Below are positions 52,103 to 64,000 of a stretch of DNA of 64,000 nt, piece after piece. This stretch comes from Apostichopus japonicus (Eukaryota > Echinodermata > Holothuroidea > Aspidochirotida > Stichopodidae). A program made the translations under genes and the position numbers. Each line of letters starts with the position of its first letter. The stretch's first letter is position 1. The stretch spans positions 19,486,094 to 19,550,093 of the forward strand of contig NC_092563.1 in NCBI RefSeq assembly GCF_037975245.1, in the 5' to 3' direction. Under the pieces are notes generated by a model that ran no database searches, was not told where the DNA came from, and saw only the letters and a list, made by a program, of their open reading frames with translations.

Positions 52103-55100
52103 CTCCCATCGGGAACACGCGTCCACTTGAAGAAATCTTGTGCAAGTTGCTCCTCCCGTCTAATGATGCAATTCAAGAGGTATGATAATTTCTCCGTAAT
52201 TGTAAGAACAAGAGAATGAGCTTTGTTATGTTCGAACGTCACTTTTGACGTTATATTCGTACCCCATTTGTAATATAATGAAAACAAGCGGATTGACTAT
52301 TTATTCATCATACAAATTTGAAATAGGCCTAGTTTCGCGAAAAGAGTGAAGTACGTTATACGTACAATATTAGGCAAATGTGACCATTCTTACTTATCAG
52401 AAGGCTTACAGCTAGCCTATAGTTTAAGTTTTCGTGCAATATTTATTCCCAGTGTGGAGAAGTAAAAAGAAACAGGCCAGGCTACAGCAGTTAGGCCTAT
52501 GCGGGCTACCGCCTGGTACTGTACTGTATGTAGGCTAAACATATGTATGTATGTATGTATGTATGTATATTAGATCCTCCTGCAAGCAGGAACTCGCGAA
52601 GAAGCCCAATTGGCTTATCAAAGTCGCAAGCTGACCGAAGTCAGTCTCTCACATTCATATTTAACGTCCATGATTATGAATTGTTAAGTGTCAATAACTC
52701 TGTAACTGGACGACACACATTAATCTGGGAGTGACTTGAACCGGGGACCTTATGATTGAAAGGCACCGGTGTTAACCACTGAGCTAACACTCCACAGTAT
52801 ATGTTTAACGTTTTTGTCATGGCACAGTTTGAAACGGCTTCATTGTGATGTGTTGGGTGCTTACATTGCATTACCTGCAAAATAACAGTTAACATTATGT
52901 TCATTGAAAATTATCATGTATATGCTTGTCTATCTTTCTTTTCAAAGTGTAAGAATACAACGGAGGAAGGTACAGTATGAAAGACCTTCTGAATACACAA
53001 AGTACAGTAGTGACTGATGAAGGAACAAAATTAAATGATTAGATCTTCATTCAGCCTCTGAAGAAGACCCTACTAGGTTCAAATGTCAGGCAAAACTTAA
53101 ATCTGTCAGATATTGCTAAAATTTAAGTTTAGGCTAATATGTAATTATCACCGCTGTGAAATTATCATCTTCTCATTTTAGGGGACAATTCAACTGCAAC
53201 AACTGAGCAAAGATCCACAGTTTGTTGCTGAATTATTTAATATAACTCAGTCATCTACCAATCCTCAGGTGAGAATATTATTGATCAATGAATTATGTAA
53301 AGTTCTTATTCATAAGATTATAAAAATCAGTGAAAATAGCCAGGATTTAAAAAAGTGGGGGGGGGGGGTGGATGTAGGGAGGACAGCCATTTAGCTAGGG
53401 AAATGGGACAGTGACACACATTGGATTTCAAAGGTGGTGGTGGGAGGGGGTGGGGTGCCAAATTTTAAATGTTTGATATGTTTTGTACAACTGTTAGCTC
53501 TGGGGTGTGGTACTGGGACCAGTGAAGGTGACTCCTTTGTATTGGTTTTGGGGGCCGGATCCCCTCAGACAGTTTGGACATCAAACCATGGTACATTCTG
53601 GGAATAGTTAGAATATATTTTAGGTCTATAATTTCAATAGGTTTAGATAAACACATATATAATTGTTCTAGAGTAATAAAGTTTTTTTTTTAGTGATGTC
53701 AGGTAGGGGGTTGGTGGATATTACACCCTCACACCACCTGTGTCCACATTTGGATATATGTACTGTAGGCTTACTGTATGTATCTTAATTCCCGTCTCCA
53801 ATGAGAGTTTGACCATAAACAGTTCAACGTTTCAAGTTACTGATCCTATGTATGTGTTATATAAAGCACCCTACATCCAAGGCGGATGCTAGGGACAGAT
53901 CCATTGTCTTGTAAAGGAGTGGTTGAGGCCTTGGAGTCATTGACACCTACTCCCATGTTAGGGGTTCTGGGGATCTTCCCACAGAACTTTTTCAATTGGT
54001 AAATGATACATATTCATAATTATTATTGACAATAAATGAGGTCTCTAATTAGGTTTAAAATGCAACGTTGTGTCAATAAGTATACTTTTGATAGGCTGCA
54101 AAGTTACAACCCTTCCATACTCTTGAATCCATACCTGGGTGCATTTAATTTGTGACTATGATTCCCAGGTCGTACCTGACAAAACAAATTGTGCAATATA
54201 TTACTGTGTTGTTGGCAACATACTAGATGATTAAACAGAATGGTTTATGAGTGGTCTGTGTAAAGAGTTCCACATTATTTGTTATTACTATATTTCATAA
54301 ATATAATGGCATTTCCTGATATTATCCTTCAAGGCTCGCCAGCTTTCAGCTGTTCTGCTGAGGAGAAAGATCGCTAAAAAATGGAAAACTCTCACTGCAG
54401 GAGATCAGGAAAAGTGAGTTGTTCTCTTATTTATTTTGAGAAGGAACTGATGGAGCCGATTTTGCTATATATAAATATAACTACTGTATTCTATTGTACT
54501 GTAGCAACAAAAACAGCTGGTCTAAATTGTACAGTCGTTTCCTAGCCTTCTAGAAATCCAAAATGCCCTCATTTAATCCTTCAAATCTGAGCACTATTAC
54601 AGAACAAATCCTTTTTTTTTAATTAATTTCTCTATTATGCAAGACTAGATGTGAATATATCTTCTATAATAATTTCAAGGCAAATGTTCGGAGCGATATA
54701 CTGTACTTACAGTAATATTGCGAGAAAGAAGGAAGAACAGGACAAATTTTCTACAGTACAGTACTTATTAATTGCTGTAGTTTTACATTCCAGCCACTTT
54801 CAGTGAAGATGATGACCCTAGATGCGTTTGTACAGTATTATCATAGCCTTGCTGATAGGGTACATCGACTGCTAGTTAAAATAATTGGAATAATCACATT
54901 CCCAAACTATAATGCAATATTTTCTTTTTTCATTTGTTGAAGCTATTTATTATATATGAAGCCATGATTGATGAAAAAGATTCTAGTGTTTTTTATACGT
55001 TCTAGACGTCATAGCAAAGAAAAGACAGTTAAAACATTTAAACATCAATTATAGATCAGCAAATACTAAAGTATATTAGATTATATATATTGTAAAATTT

Positions 55101-58100
55101 TATATTCATTAATTCTATAATTTAGTATATATTATCATACTTTGCTGCCTCTACCCCCAGAATGAAACAAATGCTGTTGGAAATGGTCATGAAGGAACCA
55201 GAGTGAGTAACGGAGATTTAAATCCATCTAAATCTGCTTAATATTAATATTTTTAGAAGATTTTTGTAAACATCTCATGGTACCACTTGTAACATTGACA
55301 TTCTTTTGATCATATTTCTTCAAAATTTTGAATTAAGATAAAACTTTGAGTTTGTATGATCCATCTATTATTATGTATTTAAAAAATGCGATTTAATATG
55401 ACATAAAATCTAAAGGACCCAAATTGCTTTTGCTCTAAAATTTTTGAAAGGTTATAAAGTAGTGCAAAGGAAAACAGAGATTTTTAGAGTAATCAAGAAA
55501 GAATAAAAGGAACTTTGCATTTCATAATTAATAGTTCTCTAACTATCGGTTCATTTGTTTCCCATTTTGCAGGAGAGTGGTGCAGAATTCTCTTGGACAG
55601 ATTATTGCAACCATAGCGAAACAAGAGCTACCAGCAGCCAAGTGGCCACAACTCTTGCAGTTTTTAAATAGTGCCCTCACTAGTTCAGTTTCCTTAGAGA
55701 GAGAGGTTGGTGCATGTTTCTTTGAATGCACAAAGAATATTTCAGAGATCTACAAAAGATAAATTCATGGACAAAAGCAACATACAGTATTCAAATGATG
55801 AGGGTCAATATAATTTAGGAAGGTCACACTGAAGCAGTCATTTCAGTCATATTTTAAGAACCTTTGATATGTTGGGATTTTTTTTTTGCTAAGTTCAACA
55901 ACTCTAGGTAGTTATTAGAAGTAACACTTTGCTTGAAATCACAGTTTTCTTTCTCTCAGAATAAGTTAGTAGAGTACATGGATGCAAAAAAATCCTCTGA
56001 GATATTTCTCTCTCCAAATTGTGTTATAAGTTGATAATTAGTGTTAGTATAACAACTTTAGCTTAGAATTTCATATGGAAATTATCATTTCTCAGTTACA
56101 TCTCCTACAGGTGTATGGGAGGTAGTCCTGGTCAAATGTTATGGATTGGGGGTTCTTTTGGCAAATTTCGGATCTGTGACACTAACGTTGAAGAGTAACA
56201 ATAACCGAGAGGAAGGAAAAATGCGTAAATTGTACACTGTGATAGTATAGCAAGGTCCTGTGCAGACCTCAAAACAATTAATTGAGGTAGGTAATTTGCA
56301 TAGTTGGGGAACAAAGCTTTCTGATTTGGGTAGGTTCATGAAGAAGGGAAGGGATTAGTGACTCATACATTGTACTCAGCCATGCAAACTCCTAATCCTC
56401 AAGAGATCTGGTTACATTCTGTGATATGACTCATTAGACCCTGTCTCTATTTTGATGCTCAATATATTCTTATTACTCCTTTTTCCTACTTCATTATAAT
56501 TTATTTTATATATTTATCCTTCAGATCTCTAGTCATATACTGTCCTATGTTGCGGACACCAGTGGAGAGTCCTTAAAGCCCATGTTTCGTGATTTATTTC
56601 GAATGATCACAAACATGCTCAGAGATCCTGAGAGCAAGTTTGTTCCTCTCAATGCGATAAAGTAAGTACTGTTCTTTTCATATTTATATGGTTCTTATTA
56701 TTCATTGGATTTCCAATGTCGTGGCTGGACGAAGGGTGGCTGGTCGGAGGGTGGCTGGCCGGAGGGTGGTTGGTTGGAGCGTGGCTGGTCGGAGCGTTGC
56801 TGCTTGGAGGGTGGCTGGTTGGAGCTTGGCTGGTTGGAGGGTGGCTGGTTTGAGCGTGGCTGGGTTGAGCGTGGCTGGTCGGAGTGTGGCTGGTCGGAGC
56901 GTTGCTGGTTGGAGGATGGCTGGTTTGAGCGTGGCTGGTTGGAGCATGGCTGGTCGGAGCGTGGCTGAAGAGAGCCCCCATTGAAAACTCTCAAAATTAC
57001 TAATCCAAATTTACAAAATATATATATATGCCCTGCATGCAGATTTCATCTTATTTTATTCCAGTTTCTAAAAATAAAAGATTATGAAGGAAGGGATGAG
57101 AAAGTTTAAGTCTTAAAGTACTTTCTTTAAAAAAAAAAGTTTATTTTATTGTTTTTTTCTTGTATGTCAGTGATACTTTACATCATTGCTGTGGTATCAT
57201 CTCAGATGTCTTTCGATAATTAGTGTGTTCGTTGATTGTTTTTTGCTTGATTCTTACCTTACTTACCAGAACTTTGACGTCACTGGTGGTTTGCGTCGGC
57301 TCAGACGAAGTGGTAAATATACTTTACAATTATATCCACTTTTTTTTGTAACTGGTTGGTTGGTTACTATGAGTGGTTACTTTGTTTCACAGTGAGAATG
57401 CTCAGCTCAGAAGAAGAAACATTGGATTTTACATCTATAGACTAACAGTAGCAACAAACACATTTGGTAAACAATTAAGAGGTGACATGCAGAAGTGAGA
57501 CTTCATACCGTGGATAATTTGGGTACGTCAATCCTATGAATTATATTGAGACGACAATATCATGTTCTATTTTCATTAATACATAGTGTGAAAATGAACT
57601 CTTGTAATTTTATTGATATATCAAGAATCTGATTTGTGATACTCTCATCCAAAAATTCAAAAGAATAGTAAATTTTTTTTCCAGCATGTTTACAACCAAA
57701 ATGAAAGCTCCAGCAAGCATTCCGCTCGGTGACATGTGTCAGGAATCATCAAATAAACTATACACACTTATGGAGTATTCTTCAACAACAGATACAACAC
57801 TTTTGTGATTTTGTCAAATGTGGCTTGCAGTATTTACTATCCTTGTCTTGTAGAACTTATTTCGCCAGCTTATACCGCCCGTCATCGAAGTTGTGCCTCA
57901 ACTCTTAGCTTGGAATGAGGACTATGGCTGTGATGCAATGGAACTATTTGACGAGCTCCTGGAGAGTGAAGTGTCTGTTCTTGCCCCGTACATCAAACCT
58001 CTCGTGCAGTGTTGTTGTGAGGTATGTGAGAGTGGTGGTTAGAATACGGTCTGCAGTTGGTTTCCCGAAATCTATCAAGTGTTGCACGACATATGAGAAC

Positions 58101-61100
58101 ATTTCACTATGATAAGTTAACTGTTTGGTTTTCACCTTTCTCCATAGCAGTATGTAATAGTCTCGTACAAAGCAAGTGAGCAAATTCCAAGCTTTCAAAC
58201 CTCTTACTTAATCGTTTGAAATGTCATTGGACAAGTCAAGCTAAAGGACGACAACTAACTTGTTAAGGGATGTAAGTATCGAATAGGGTACAAAACATAA
58301 TTGTTTGATTGATTTATTGGTTGATTGCTTGTTTGATTGATTGATTAAATCAATCAGATGCTGTAATGTTGCTACTGCTACCATTGTTTTAGACGTGAAA
58401 TTTATCTCTGAAGGGTTTTATCTTGAACAAAATGTGGTGATGAACAGGGTCTGATATTTTAAGAAGCTTTACCTCATTCCCATTGTACACACTTTGTTAT
58501 GATGTCTGAACAACGGGTATTTTTCTCTAATAACATGTATGTATAGTAGAAATATTTATTGATTAGTTACTTTTAATGTAAAAGATTTGAAATGTTTTCT
58601 TTTCATGCCCTAGAAAAGTATCTATTTTGTTTTGGCTGGTATAAGCATAATTATGCATCTCAGGCCACAGTAGAAGCCTTTAATATCAACCCTGAATGAA
58701 TAATGGATTTCTTATTGAATTCTTTCACATTTAACATATTTATAATAACTACGTACTATAGTCTTTTTTTTTTTAAGGATCTCTGTTTTGACTTGAGGAT
58801 CTTGTTGGGTTACAGTTTTCATTTAAATATTTCACAGATTGTTTTGTTATCCTTTAATGTATTCAACAGATTGCTAGTAATGCTTCCTTTGGAGACAATG
58901 CAAGAGTGAAGGCACTTTCCTGTATCTCTTGGTTAATCCGTCTGAAGAAAAAGGTAAAAATAGATAGACTCTAGCTTTATGGTTGAATCATGAATATTCA
59001 TCTTTTTCCACCACCACCAACCACCACCACCATCACCACCATCCACCACCACCACCACCACCACCACCACCACCACCATCCACCACCACCAACCACCACC
59101 ACCAACCACCATCACCACCACCACCACCAACCATCACCACCATCCACCACCACCACCACCACCACCACCACCAACCACCACCATCACCACCATCCACCAC
59201 CACCACCCACCACCACCACCACCACCACCACCACCACCCAATCTGAACTCCTCTACATATCAATACTCCCTGCTGCACTGCAATTAAATCTACACCATTC
59301 CATACCATCCCACCCAATCTCACTGCATACCATCACTGGAAATTAAAACTTGTGTGTGTGTGTGTTGGGGGGGGGGGGGAGATTATGTTATGGTCCCTTT
59401 TTATATAGGAAACCTTACTGATGCTATCCTGGTGTGATCCTTGTATAAAACATTTAGCATAACTATGGCTGTGAAAAGGACTATGTTACTTTTATATTTT
59501 TGGAATCTTAGACATAATACAGACTTTTGCTAAATATCGACAAACATTTAATGCTCCCTTTGTCTCCAGTAAAGGTACAATTATGCAATTTCAATTTTCC
59601 TTTCTCCTGGCTATGTTTTGGTAGGCTGTTCTGAAAAACAAAATGGTGGTCCCTCTTCTTAAAGTGCTCTTCCCCATCATGTGTGACAATGCAGAAGATG
59701 ACGATGATGATGAAGACGATGAAATTGAAACTCAGAAACCGTCTCTAGTCGCAGTTCAGGTAAGTGTACCCCCTCCCTCCGATCCCCCTGTCAACCTCAC
59801 ACTGCAAACACCCTCATTTATAAAACATTAAAGGAACTTGATCATTTCTTATGGGAAGAGATTCTTTAAGTCAACGCTGGTTACTTATGATATCCCAAAA
59901 TCAATTTGTGACACACTTAATTTTCAACACAGAATATAATATCTCCCAATATTGCAATTATTTAATTTGAAAGATTTCAGTTGGTACTTACAGCTTGTAG
60001 TCGTCCCTCAAGAGAGGATGGGTCAGGTGGGGATATAGCCCCTGAGTCCATTAGGGGGTCCCGAGGTCTGAATAAGGAATGTTTGATGGCTTCCACCGCC
60101 AACTGTTCGTTTGGCACCAATTTGCATTAAGGTGTCCTGCACACATTTTTCTCTAAGTTACAGGTACACACTGTGCTAACATTACATGTGGTATTCATGA
60201 ATTGTAGAAGTTATTATGGTAAACGGTTTCTTACTCCTTTCTCCATGGGTGACTGATGCAATCTTCACCGACATTTCATTTGGTTTGAACAGGTTATAGA
60301 TGTTATGGCCTTGAATTTTCCTCCTGAAAAACTTCTTCCACACATCATGAAATTCATTCAGCCAGCACTTCAAAGTCAGAATCCATCAGAGAGAAAGGCT
60401 GGACTTCTAAGTCTAGCAGTCTTAGCAGAAGGTTGTGCAGAGTACATCAAGCAAAAGTGAGTTAAATTTGAAGTGGTGATTTTTAGTTTACACTGTGGAA
60501 TAAATTGGCCCTTCACTTAGCAAAATCTTGTTCACAACTTCAGAATGAATGTTTGCTTGAGGTTGTTTCATTCCTATTTATGTCTAGGAGAGAGGTAGGG
60601 TATAGGCTCAATGAGGTTGCTCTCAGTTAAAATGAGTTCCTGTGCAAATGCAGGTCCATGACATATCAGAAAGGATAGGACAACTCGTCCTGGAATAGTT
60701 GATTGATTGGTTGGCTGGCTGGTTGGTTGGTTGAATGATTGGTTGGTTAATTGATTGGTTGGTTGGTTGGTTGAATGATTGGCTGGTTGAATGATTGGCT
60801 GGTTGAATGATTGGTTGGTTGAATGATTGGTTGGTTGAATGATTGGCTGGTTAATTGATTGGTCGGTTGAATGATTGGCTGGTTGAATGATTGGTTGGTT
60901 TGTTGATTGGTTCATTGATCTTGCCACGTTTGTGTTTATGCTCTCTTTCAGACATCTCAAGACCTTTCTTCTTTGTATTTGTGAGAACATCAGTCATGAC
61001 TCTACTCCAGTCAGACACGCTGCTCTGTTTGCTCTCGGCCAGTTTTCGTACCACATGCAGCCAGATATTAGCAAGTTCCACTCTGAGTTAGTTCCTCTCC

Positions 61101-62978
61101 TGTTAAATTACCTCAGCCAAGCTGTTCAGGATCCTGTGGAATCCAACAGGAAAGGCCTATCAAGAATCTACTATGCCTTGGAGATGTTCTGTGAAAACCT
61201 TGGTAACAACATTCAAACATCTTCATGTATTAACTTACTACATGCAAATCAGGAATATGTTTTTGTGGAACATTTTCTAAAGATGTGATTGGTTATTAGA
61301 AGATAGGTACCCTCAAATGCATTCTCTGTTTAGTAGTAGGTACTGAAAAGACAGTCAGCACCAAGATTTATGGGTGATTTGGGGGTGGGGGGGGGTGGGG
61401 GGTGGGGGCACCTGTCTTCTTAGTTGAAGAAACCTCACAAGCACCTCTTATTATTAAATTACTAGTGTGCCTTTTTGGTACAAAAAATTACCTTTTCTTA
61501 ATGTTGGTACATTGCAATGTGCCTTTGTTACTTTGTTAATATTCTGAAGATGTCCTTTGTTGCAAAAAATCAAGCATTGTCATAAAAGGAAATAAGGGCT
61601 CTGTTGCTCCAAACTTTAAAGAAACAACATATTCAATATGCTACCATTTGTTGGATACAAATATACAAATACTAGATTTGTTGGTATTGATAGGATAGTG
61701 GATCCATTTTCTCAGAAAAGGGAAAAGATGTTTTTTAGTAATTTGATTTCCCCTTATATTTGATCGCAACAATATTCCATGAAGGTCTTTTTTATCTCTA
61801 GTCATTTTGGTAATTTTCCTTTGGTTTTCTCCTATTTTTGTCGTTGTTGTCTGCAGGTAAAGATTTAGTACCTTATTTACCGACTGTTATGAAGCAGCTA
61901 TTGGAGACATTACAAACTGGAACAAAAGTGCACCACAAGGGGCTGGCAGTCAGTGCAATAGGTAAAGAAATATTAATTCATCGTGGGATATTACTTATAT
62001 CACATATTCATAGCCAGCCAGGGGAGGGCACGGAATTAATCCAATCATGGCATCAGTGATATATTTGCGACAATCTTTGTACCCATTCCGTTATTTGATT
62101 TTTCTTTGTTTAAAGTCTGTGTTTGTCAAAAAATATTTCCAACTGTTTGAGTGATACTAGTAAAATTGGAAAAGAAGGAATATCTTCTTTCCTTACTAAT
62201 TTAACAACGATGTTGTCTTCTATGGTGGTACTGCCTTCTGTGTTATACATATGTAGCTGCACTGATAGACACTGAAGATGCCATGTTTGAAAAAGTCCAA
62301 TTTTTAACCACTTTCTCGAATCCAACTTTCATGAACAATGCCCTCAACGAAAACTGCTAAAATTTAAGAGGTGTAAGAAAAAAACATTAATTTTGTTTTG
62401 AGAGGCACTTGCTCAAATTATTTACCCATTTACCAGAATTATGCAGTTAAATTGAATGCCAGGATTAAGTTAGGGAATTGTTTCTTTGGCTCCGACTATT
62501 TGGAATTTAGATTTATATTACATCTATCTCACTCTGGCAGAATCTGATTGAGTATCTTTGAAACTAGATAGTTGAAGGATGAAACAATGCACAGAGGAAA
62601 ATCAAACCATTCCTTTTGACAGTTAAAGGAGCATTTTTTCCCTTAGCATCCTACTACATACAGTAAGAGGTTCTTTGTTTGAGAGACCTCTGGCAAAAAT
62701 AAGAAGATTGTGCACATAGTGCATTTCATCAAATCAGCTGAAAGAAGTGCAAGAGTTAATGTGATGGAAACTTTGAAACATTCGAATCAAGATTTTGCGT
62801 TTCTGTTTTTCACAATTTAACTTGTAGTCTGTTTGACATTGTCTTCCATCAGGAGCTGTAGCTGTTGCCGTGGAAACAGAAATGTTACCTTACTTTGAGG
62901 CCACTATGTCACAATTGCAAGTTTATTTGACTGCTTCTCCTGCATCTGACCACATCACACTTCAGAGCCAAGCCATCG
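52096..62978 (+). CDS. IPO4: IPO4, importin-4 (3' partial)
   Basis: Karyopherin-beta nuclear import receptor for cargos such as histones H3/H4 and ribosomal proteins, built of HEAT repeats. Exons are 52096-52179, 53182-53268, 54334-54413, 55161-55202, 55573-55705, 56525-56661, 57270-57312, 57854-58021, 58870-58953, 59625-59759, 60293-60456, 60952-61202, 61857-61961 and 62853-62978. All are GT/AG and in phase, giving 546 residues of about 1,080 in human IPO4. Recognisable family segments are RQLSAVLLRRKI, WPQLLQFLNSA, ELLESEVSVLAPY, LLKVLFPI, PPEKLLPH, RKAGLLSLAVLAEGC, VRHAALFALGQFS and GLAVSAIGAVAVA. An acidic patch (EDDDDDEDDE) lies in exon 10 near residue 325, where the human protein also has an acidic loop. 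The 43-bp exon 7 was placed because it alone restores KTLTSLV and the frame. The last exon ends with an open phase and the gene continues past the right edge. Several introns hold minisatellites. Confidence 0.95.
52540..52794 (-). mobile_element. tRNA-derived SINE with (ATAC)n tail, minus-strand copy
   Basis: The minus strand begins GGAGTGTTAGCTCAGTGGTT, with A box TAGCTCAGTGG (complement at 52777-52787), followed by B box GGTTCAAGTC (complement at 52733-52742). About 180 bp of SINE body shared with 51740-51990 follows, then a (ATAC)n tail at 52543-52568. This is the better preserved of the two copies. It lies in IPO4 intron 1. Confidence 0.88.
53052..53093 (+). repeat. Dispersed AAGAAGATCCTGCTAGGATC motif, copy 3 (diverged)
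   Basis: AGCCTCTGAAGAAGACCCTA then CTAGGTTCAAATGTCAGGC. It shares the frame of copies 1 and 2 with several substitutions that weaken the central palindrome. It lies in IPO4 intron 1. Confidence 0.6.
56718..56970. repeat. 15-bp minisatellite GTGGCTGGTCGGAGC
   Basis: About 17 units with small changes (GGTCGGAGG, GGTTGGAGC, GGTTTGAGC). Because the period is a multiple of three and stop codons are absent, long open frames appear on both strands. It lies in the IPO4 intron between the exons ending at 56661 and starting at 57270. Confidence 0.95.
58310..58350. repeat. TTGATTGATT simple repeat
   Basis: About 40 bp of GATT/TTGATTGG/TTGATTGC units in an IPO4 intron. Confidence 0.7.
59009..59239. repeat. 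(CCA)n-type trinucleotide repeat
   Basis: About 230 bp of CCACCA with CCAACCACC, ATCACC and ATCCACC interruptions. His/Pro/Thr frames on the plus strand and Trp/Val/Gly frames on the minus strand are artefacts. It starts about 55 bp after the donor of the IPO4 exon ending at 58953. Confidence 0.97.
60698..60915. repeat. 16-bp minisatellite GGTTGGTTGAATGATT
   Basis: About 13 units of GGTTGGTTGAATGATT or GGCTGGTTGAATGATT with ATTGATT variants. It ends only about 36 bp before the IPO4 exon at 60952, so it adjoins the branch-point and polypyrimidine region. Confidence 0.93.
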
Positions 62979-63159
62979 GTAAATCTTTCATCTAACTAAT
63001 TTAAAGATACAGATAATAGATACAGACTGAACATAGGGTCTTCTCAGTAACTAGACATTAACACGTGCTCTTCTAGGAACTTGTATCTGATTAATTCTAA
63101 TGTAACAGAAGGATCAGAATTTACAGATATATCCTTCTTAATTAATCTCTCAGAAGGGT

Positions 63160-64000
63160 GTGGCCAACAGGGTATTGTAAGCTATCAAGGTGTGGCAAGC
63201 TATCAGGGTGTGGCAAGCAGTCAGTGTCTAGCTATCAGATACATGCAGCAAGGTATCAGAGTAGAGCATTCTGTCAGGGTGTAGCTATCAAGGTGTGGCA
63301 AGATATCAAGGTGTGGGAAGCTATCAGGATGTGGGAAGCTATCATGGTGTGCAAAGCTGTTAGTGTGTAGCTATCATATAAATGCAGCAAGGTATCAGGT
63401 TGTAGTAAGCTGTCAGGATGTGGCAAGCTATCATGGTGTGCAAAGCTATTAGTGTGTAGCTATCAGATAAATGCAGCAAGCTATAAAGGTGTAGTAAGCT
63501 GCCAGGATGTGGCAAGCTATCAGGGTGTGGCAAGCTATTAGTGTGTAGCTATCAGATAAATGCAGCAAGCTATCGAGGTGTAGTAAGATTGTCAGGATGT
63601 GGCAAGCTATCAGGGTGTGGCAAGCTATTAGTGTGTAGCTATCAGATAAATGTAGCAAGCTATCGGGTTGTAGTAAGCTGCCAGGGTGTAGCATGCTATC
63701 ATAGTGTGCAAAGCTATTAGTGTGTAGCTATCAGATAAATGCAGCAAGCTATCAGGTTGTAGTAAGCTGCAAGGGTGTAGCATGCTATCATGGTGTGCAA
63801 AGCTATTAGTGTGTAGCTATCAGATAAATGCAGCAAGCTATCAGGTTGTAGTAAGCTGCAAGGGTGTAGCATGCTATCATGGTGTGCAAAGCTATTAGTG
63901 TGTAGCTATCAGATAAATGCAGCAAGCTATAAAGGTGTAGTAAGCTGCCAGGATGTGGCAAGCTATCAGGGTGTGGCAAGCTATTAGTGTGTAGCTATCA
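63160..64000. repeat. Nested tandem repeat with 89-bp higher-order unit
   Basis: Short 14-18-bp units (GGTGTGGCAAGCTATCA and variants) fill the region. From about 63362 they are organised into an 89-bp unit: AGTGTGTAGC recurs at 63362, 63451, 63540, 63630, 63719, 63808, 63897 and 63985 (spacings 88-90). The array runs off the right edge of the window, within an IPO4 intron. Confidence 0.95.

Noticed and set aside
52733-52794. Possible tRNA gene (A and B boxes present)
   Set aside because: The acceptor, D and anticodon stems do not pair as in a tRNA, and the sequence continues into a SINE body with an (ATAC)n tail.
58983-59346. His/Pro/Thr-rich and Trp/Gly/Val-rich frames
   Set aside because: Translations of the CCA repeat in an IPO4 intron.

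Overview
This is a eukaryotic, AT-rich, intron-rich animal genomic window. Coding exons are short, have canonical GT/AG borders and join in phase. They are separated by introns and intergenic DNA full of microsatellites, minisatellites and transposon remnants. Gene content is bilaterian (a motile-cilium gene, mitochondrial glycine cleavage, nuclear envelope lipid control, nuclear import). The repeats (L2/CR1-type LINE with an ATT-repeat tail, tRNA-derived SINEs, hAT-like miniature elements) fit an invertebrate deuterostome such as an echinoderm. That placement is an inference; the sequence does not fix the species.

Layout: (1) 551-8369 +, GAS8/DRC4, lacking only its first ~30 residues, which lie upstream of the window. 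(2) 8370-16779, its probable long 3' UTR and gene-poor sequence. (3) 16780-22086 -, GCSH, complete in five exons. (4) 22525-27155 +, CNEP1R1, complete in six exons and head-to-head with GCSH across a 438-bp shared promoter interval. (5) 27156-33835, no gene seen; a 19-bp minisatellite, a hAT-like miniature element with target duplication, and a perfect 54-bp palindrome. (6) 33836-35730 -, a three-exon gene for a 166-residue protein with an N-terminal chromodomain and a single C-terminal membrane segment. (7) 38316-47860 +, WDR88, complete in nine exons, with a dead L2/CR1 LINE antisense in intron 1. (8) 47861-52095, 3' UTR, intergenic DNA, a Charlie-like hAT relic and a SINE. (9) 52096 to the window end +, importin-4, first 14 coding exons (546 residues); it continues past the right edge.

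The genes do not form one pathway. Neighbouring themes exist (CNEP1R1 at the nuclear envelope, the chromodomain protein as a possible inner-nuclear-membrane chromatin anchor, IPO4 importing histones and ribosomal proteins), but I see no evidence of functional linkage from position alone.

The most novel item is the tail-anchored chromodomain protein (33836-35730). The combination of an intact aromatic-cage chromodomain and a C-terminal hydrophobic anchor suggests a direct link between methylated chromatin and a membrane. Other unusual items are a seven-fold tandem duplication of a GAS8 exon/intron junction including the splice donor (2901-3552), the 54-bp palindrome (31437-31490), two inverted SINEs bracketing IPO4 exon 1, and an 89-bp higher-order repeat at the right edge.
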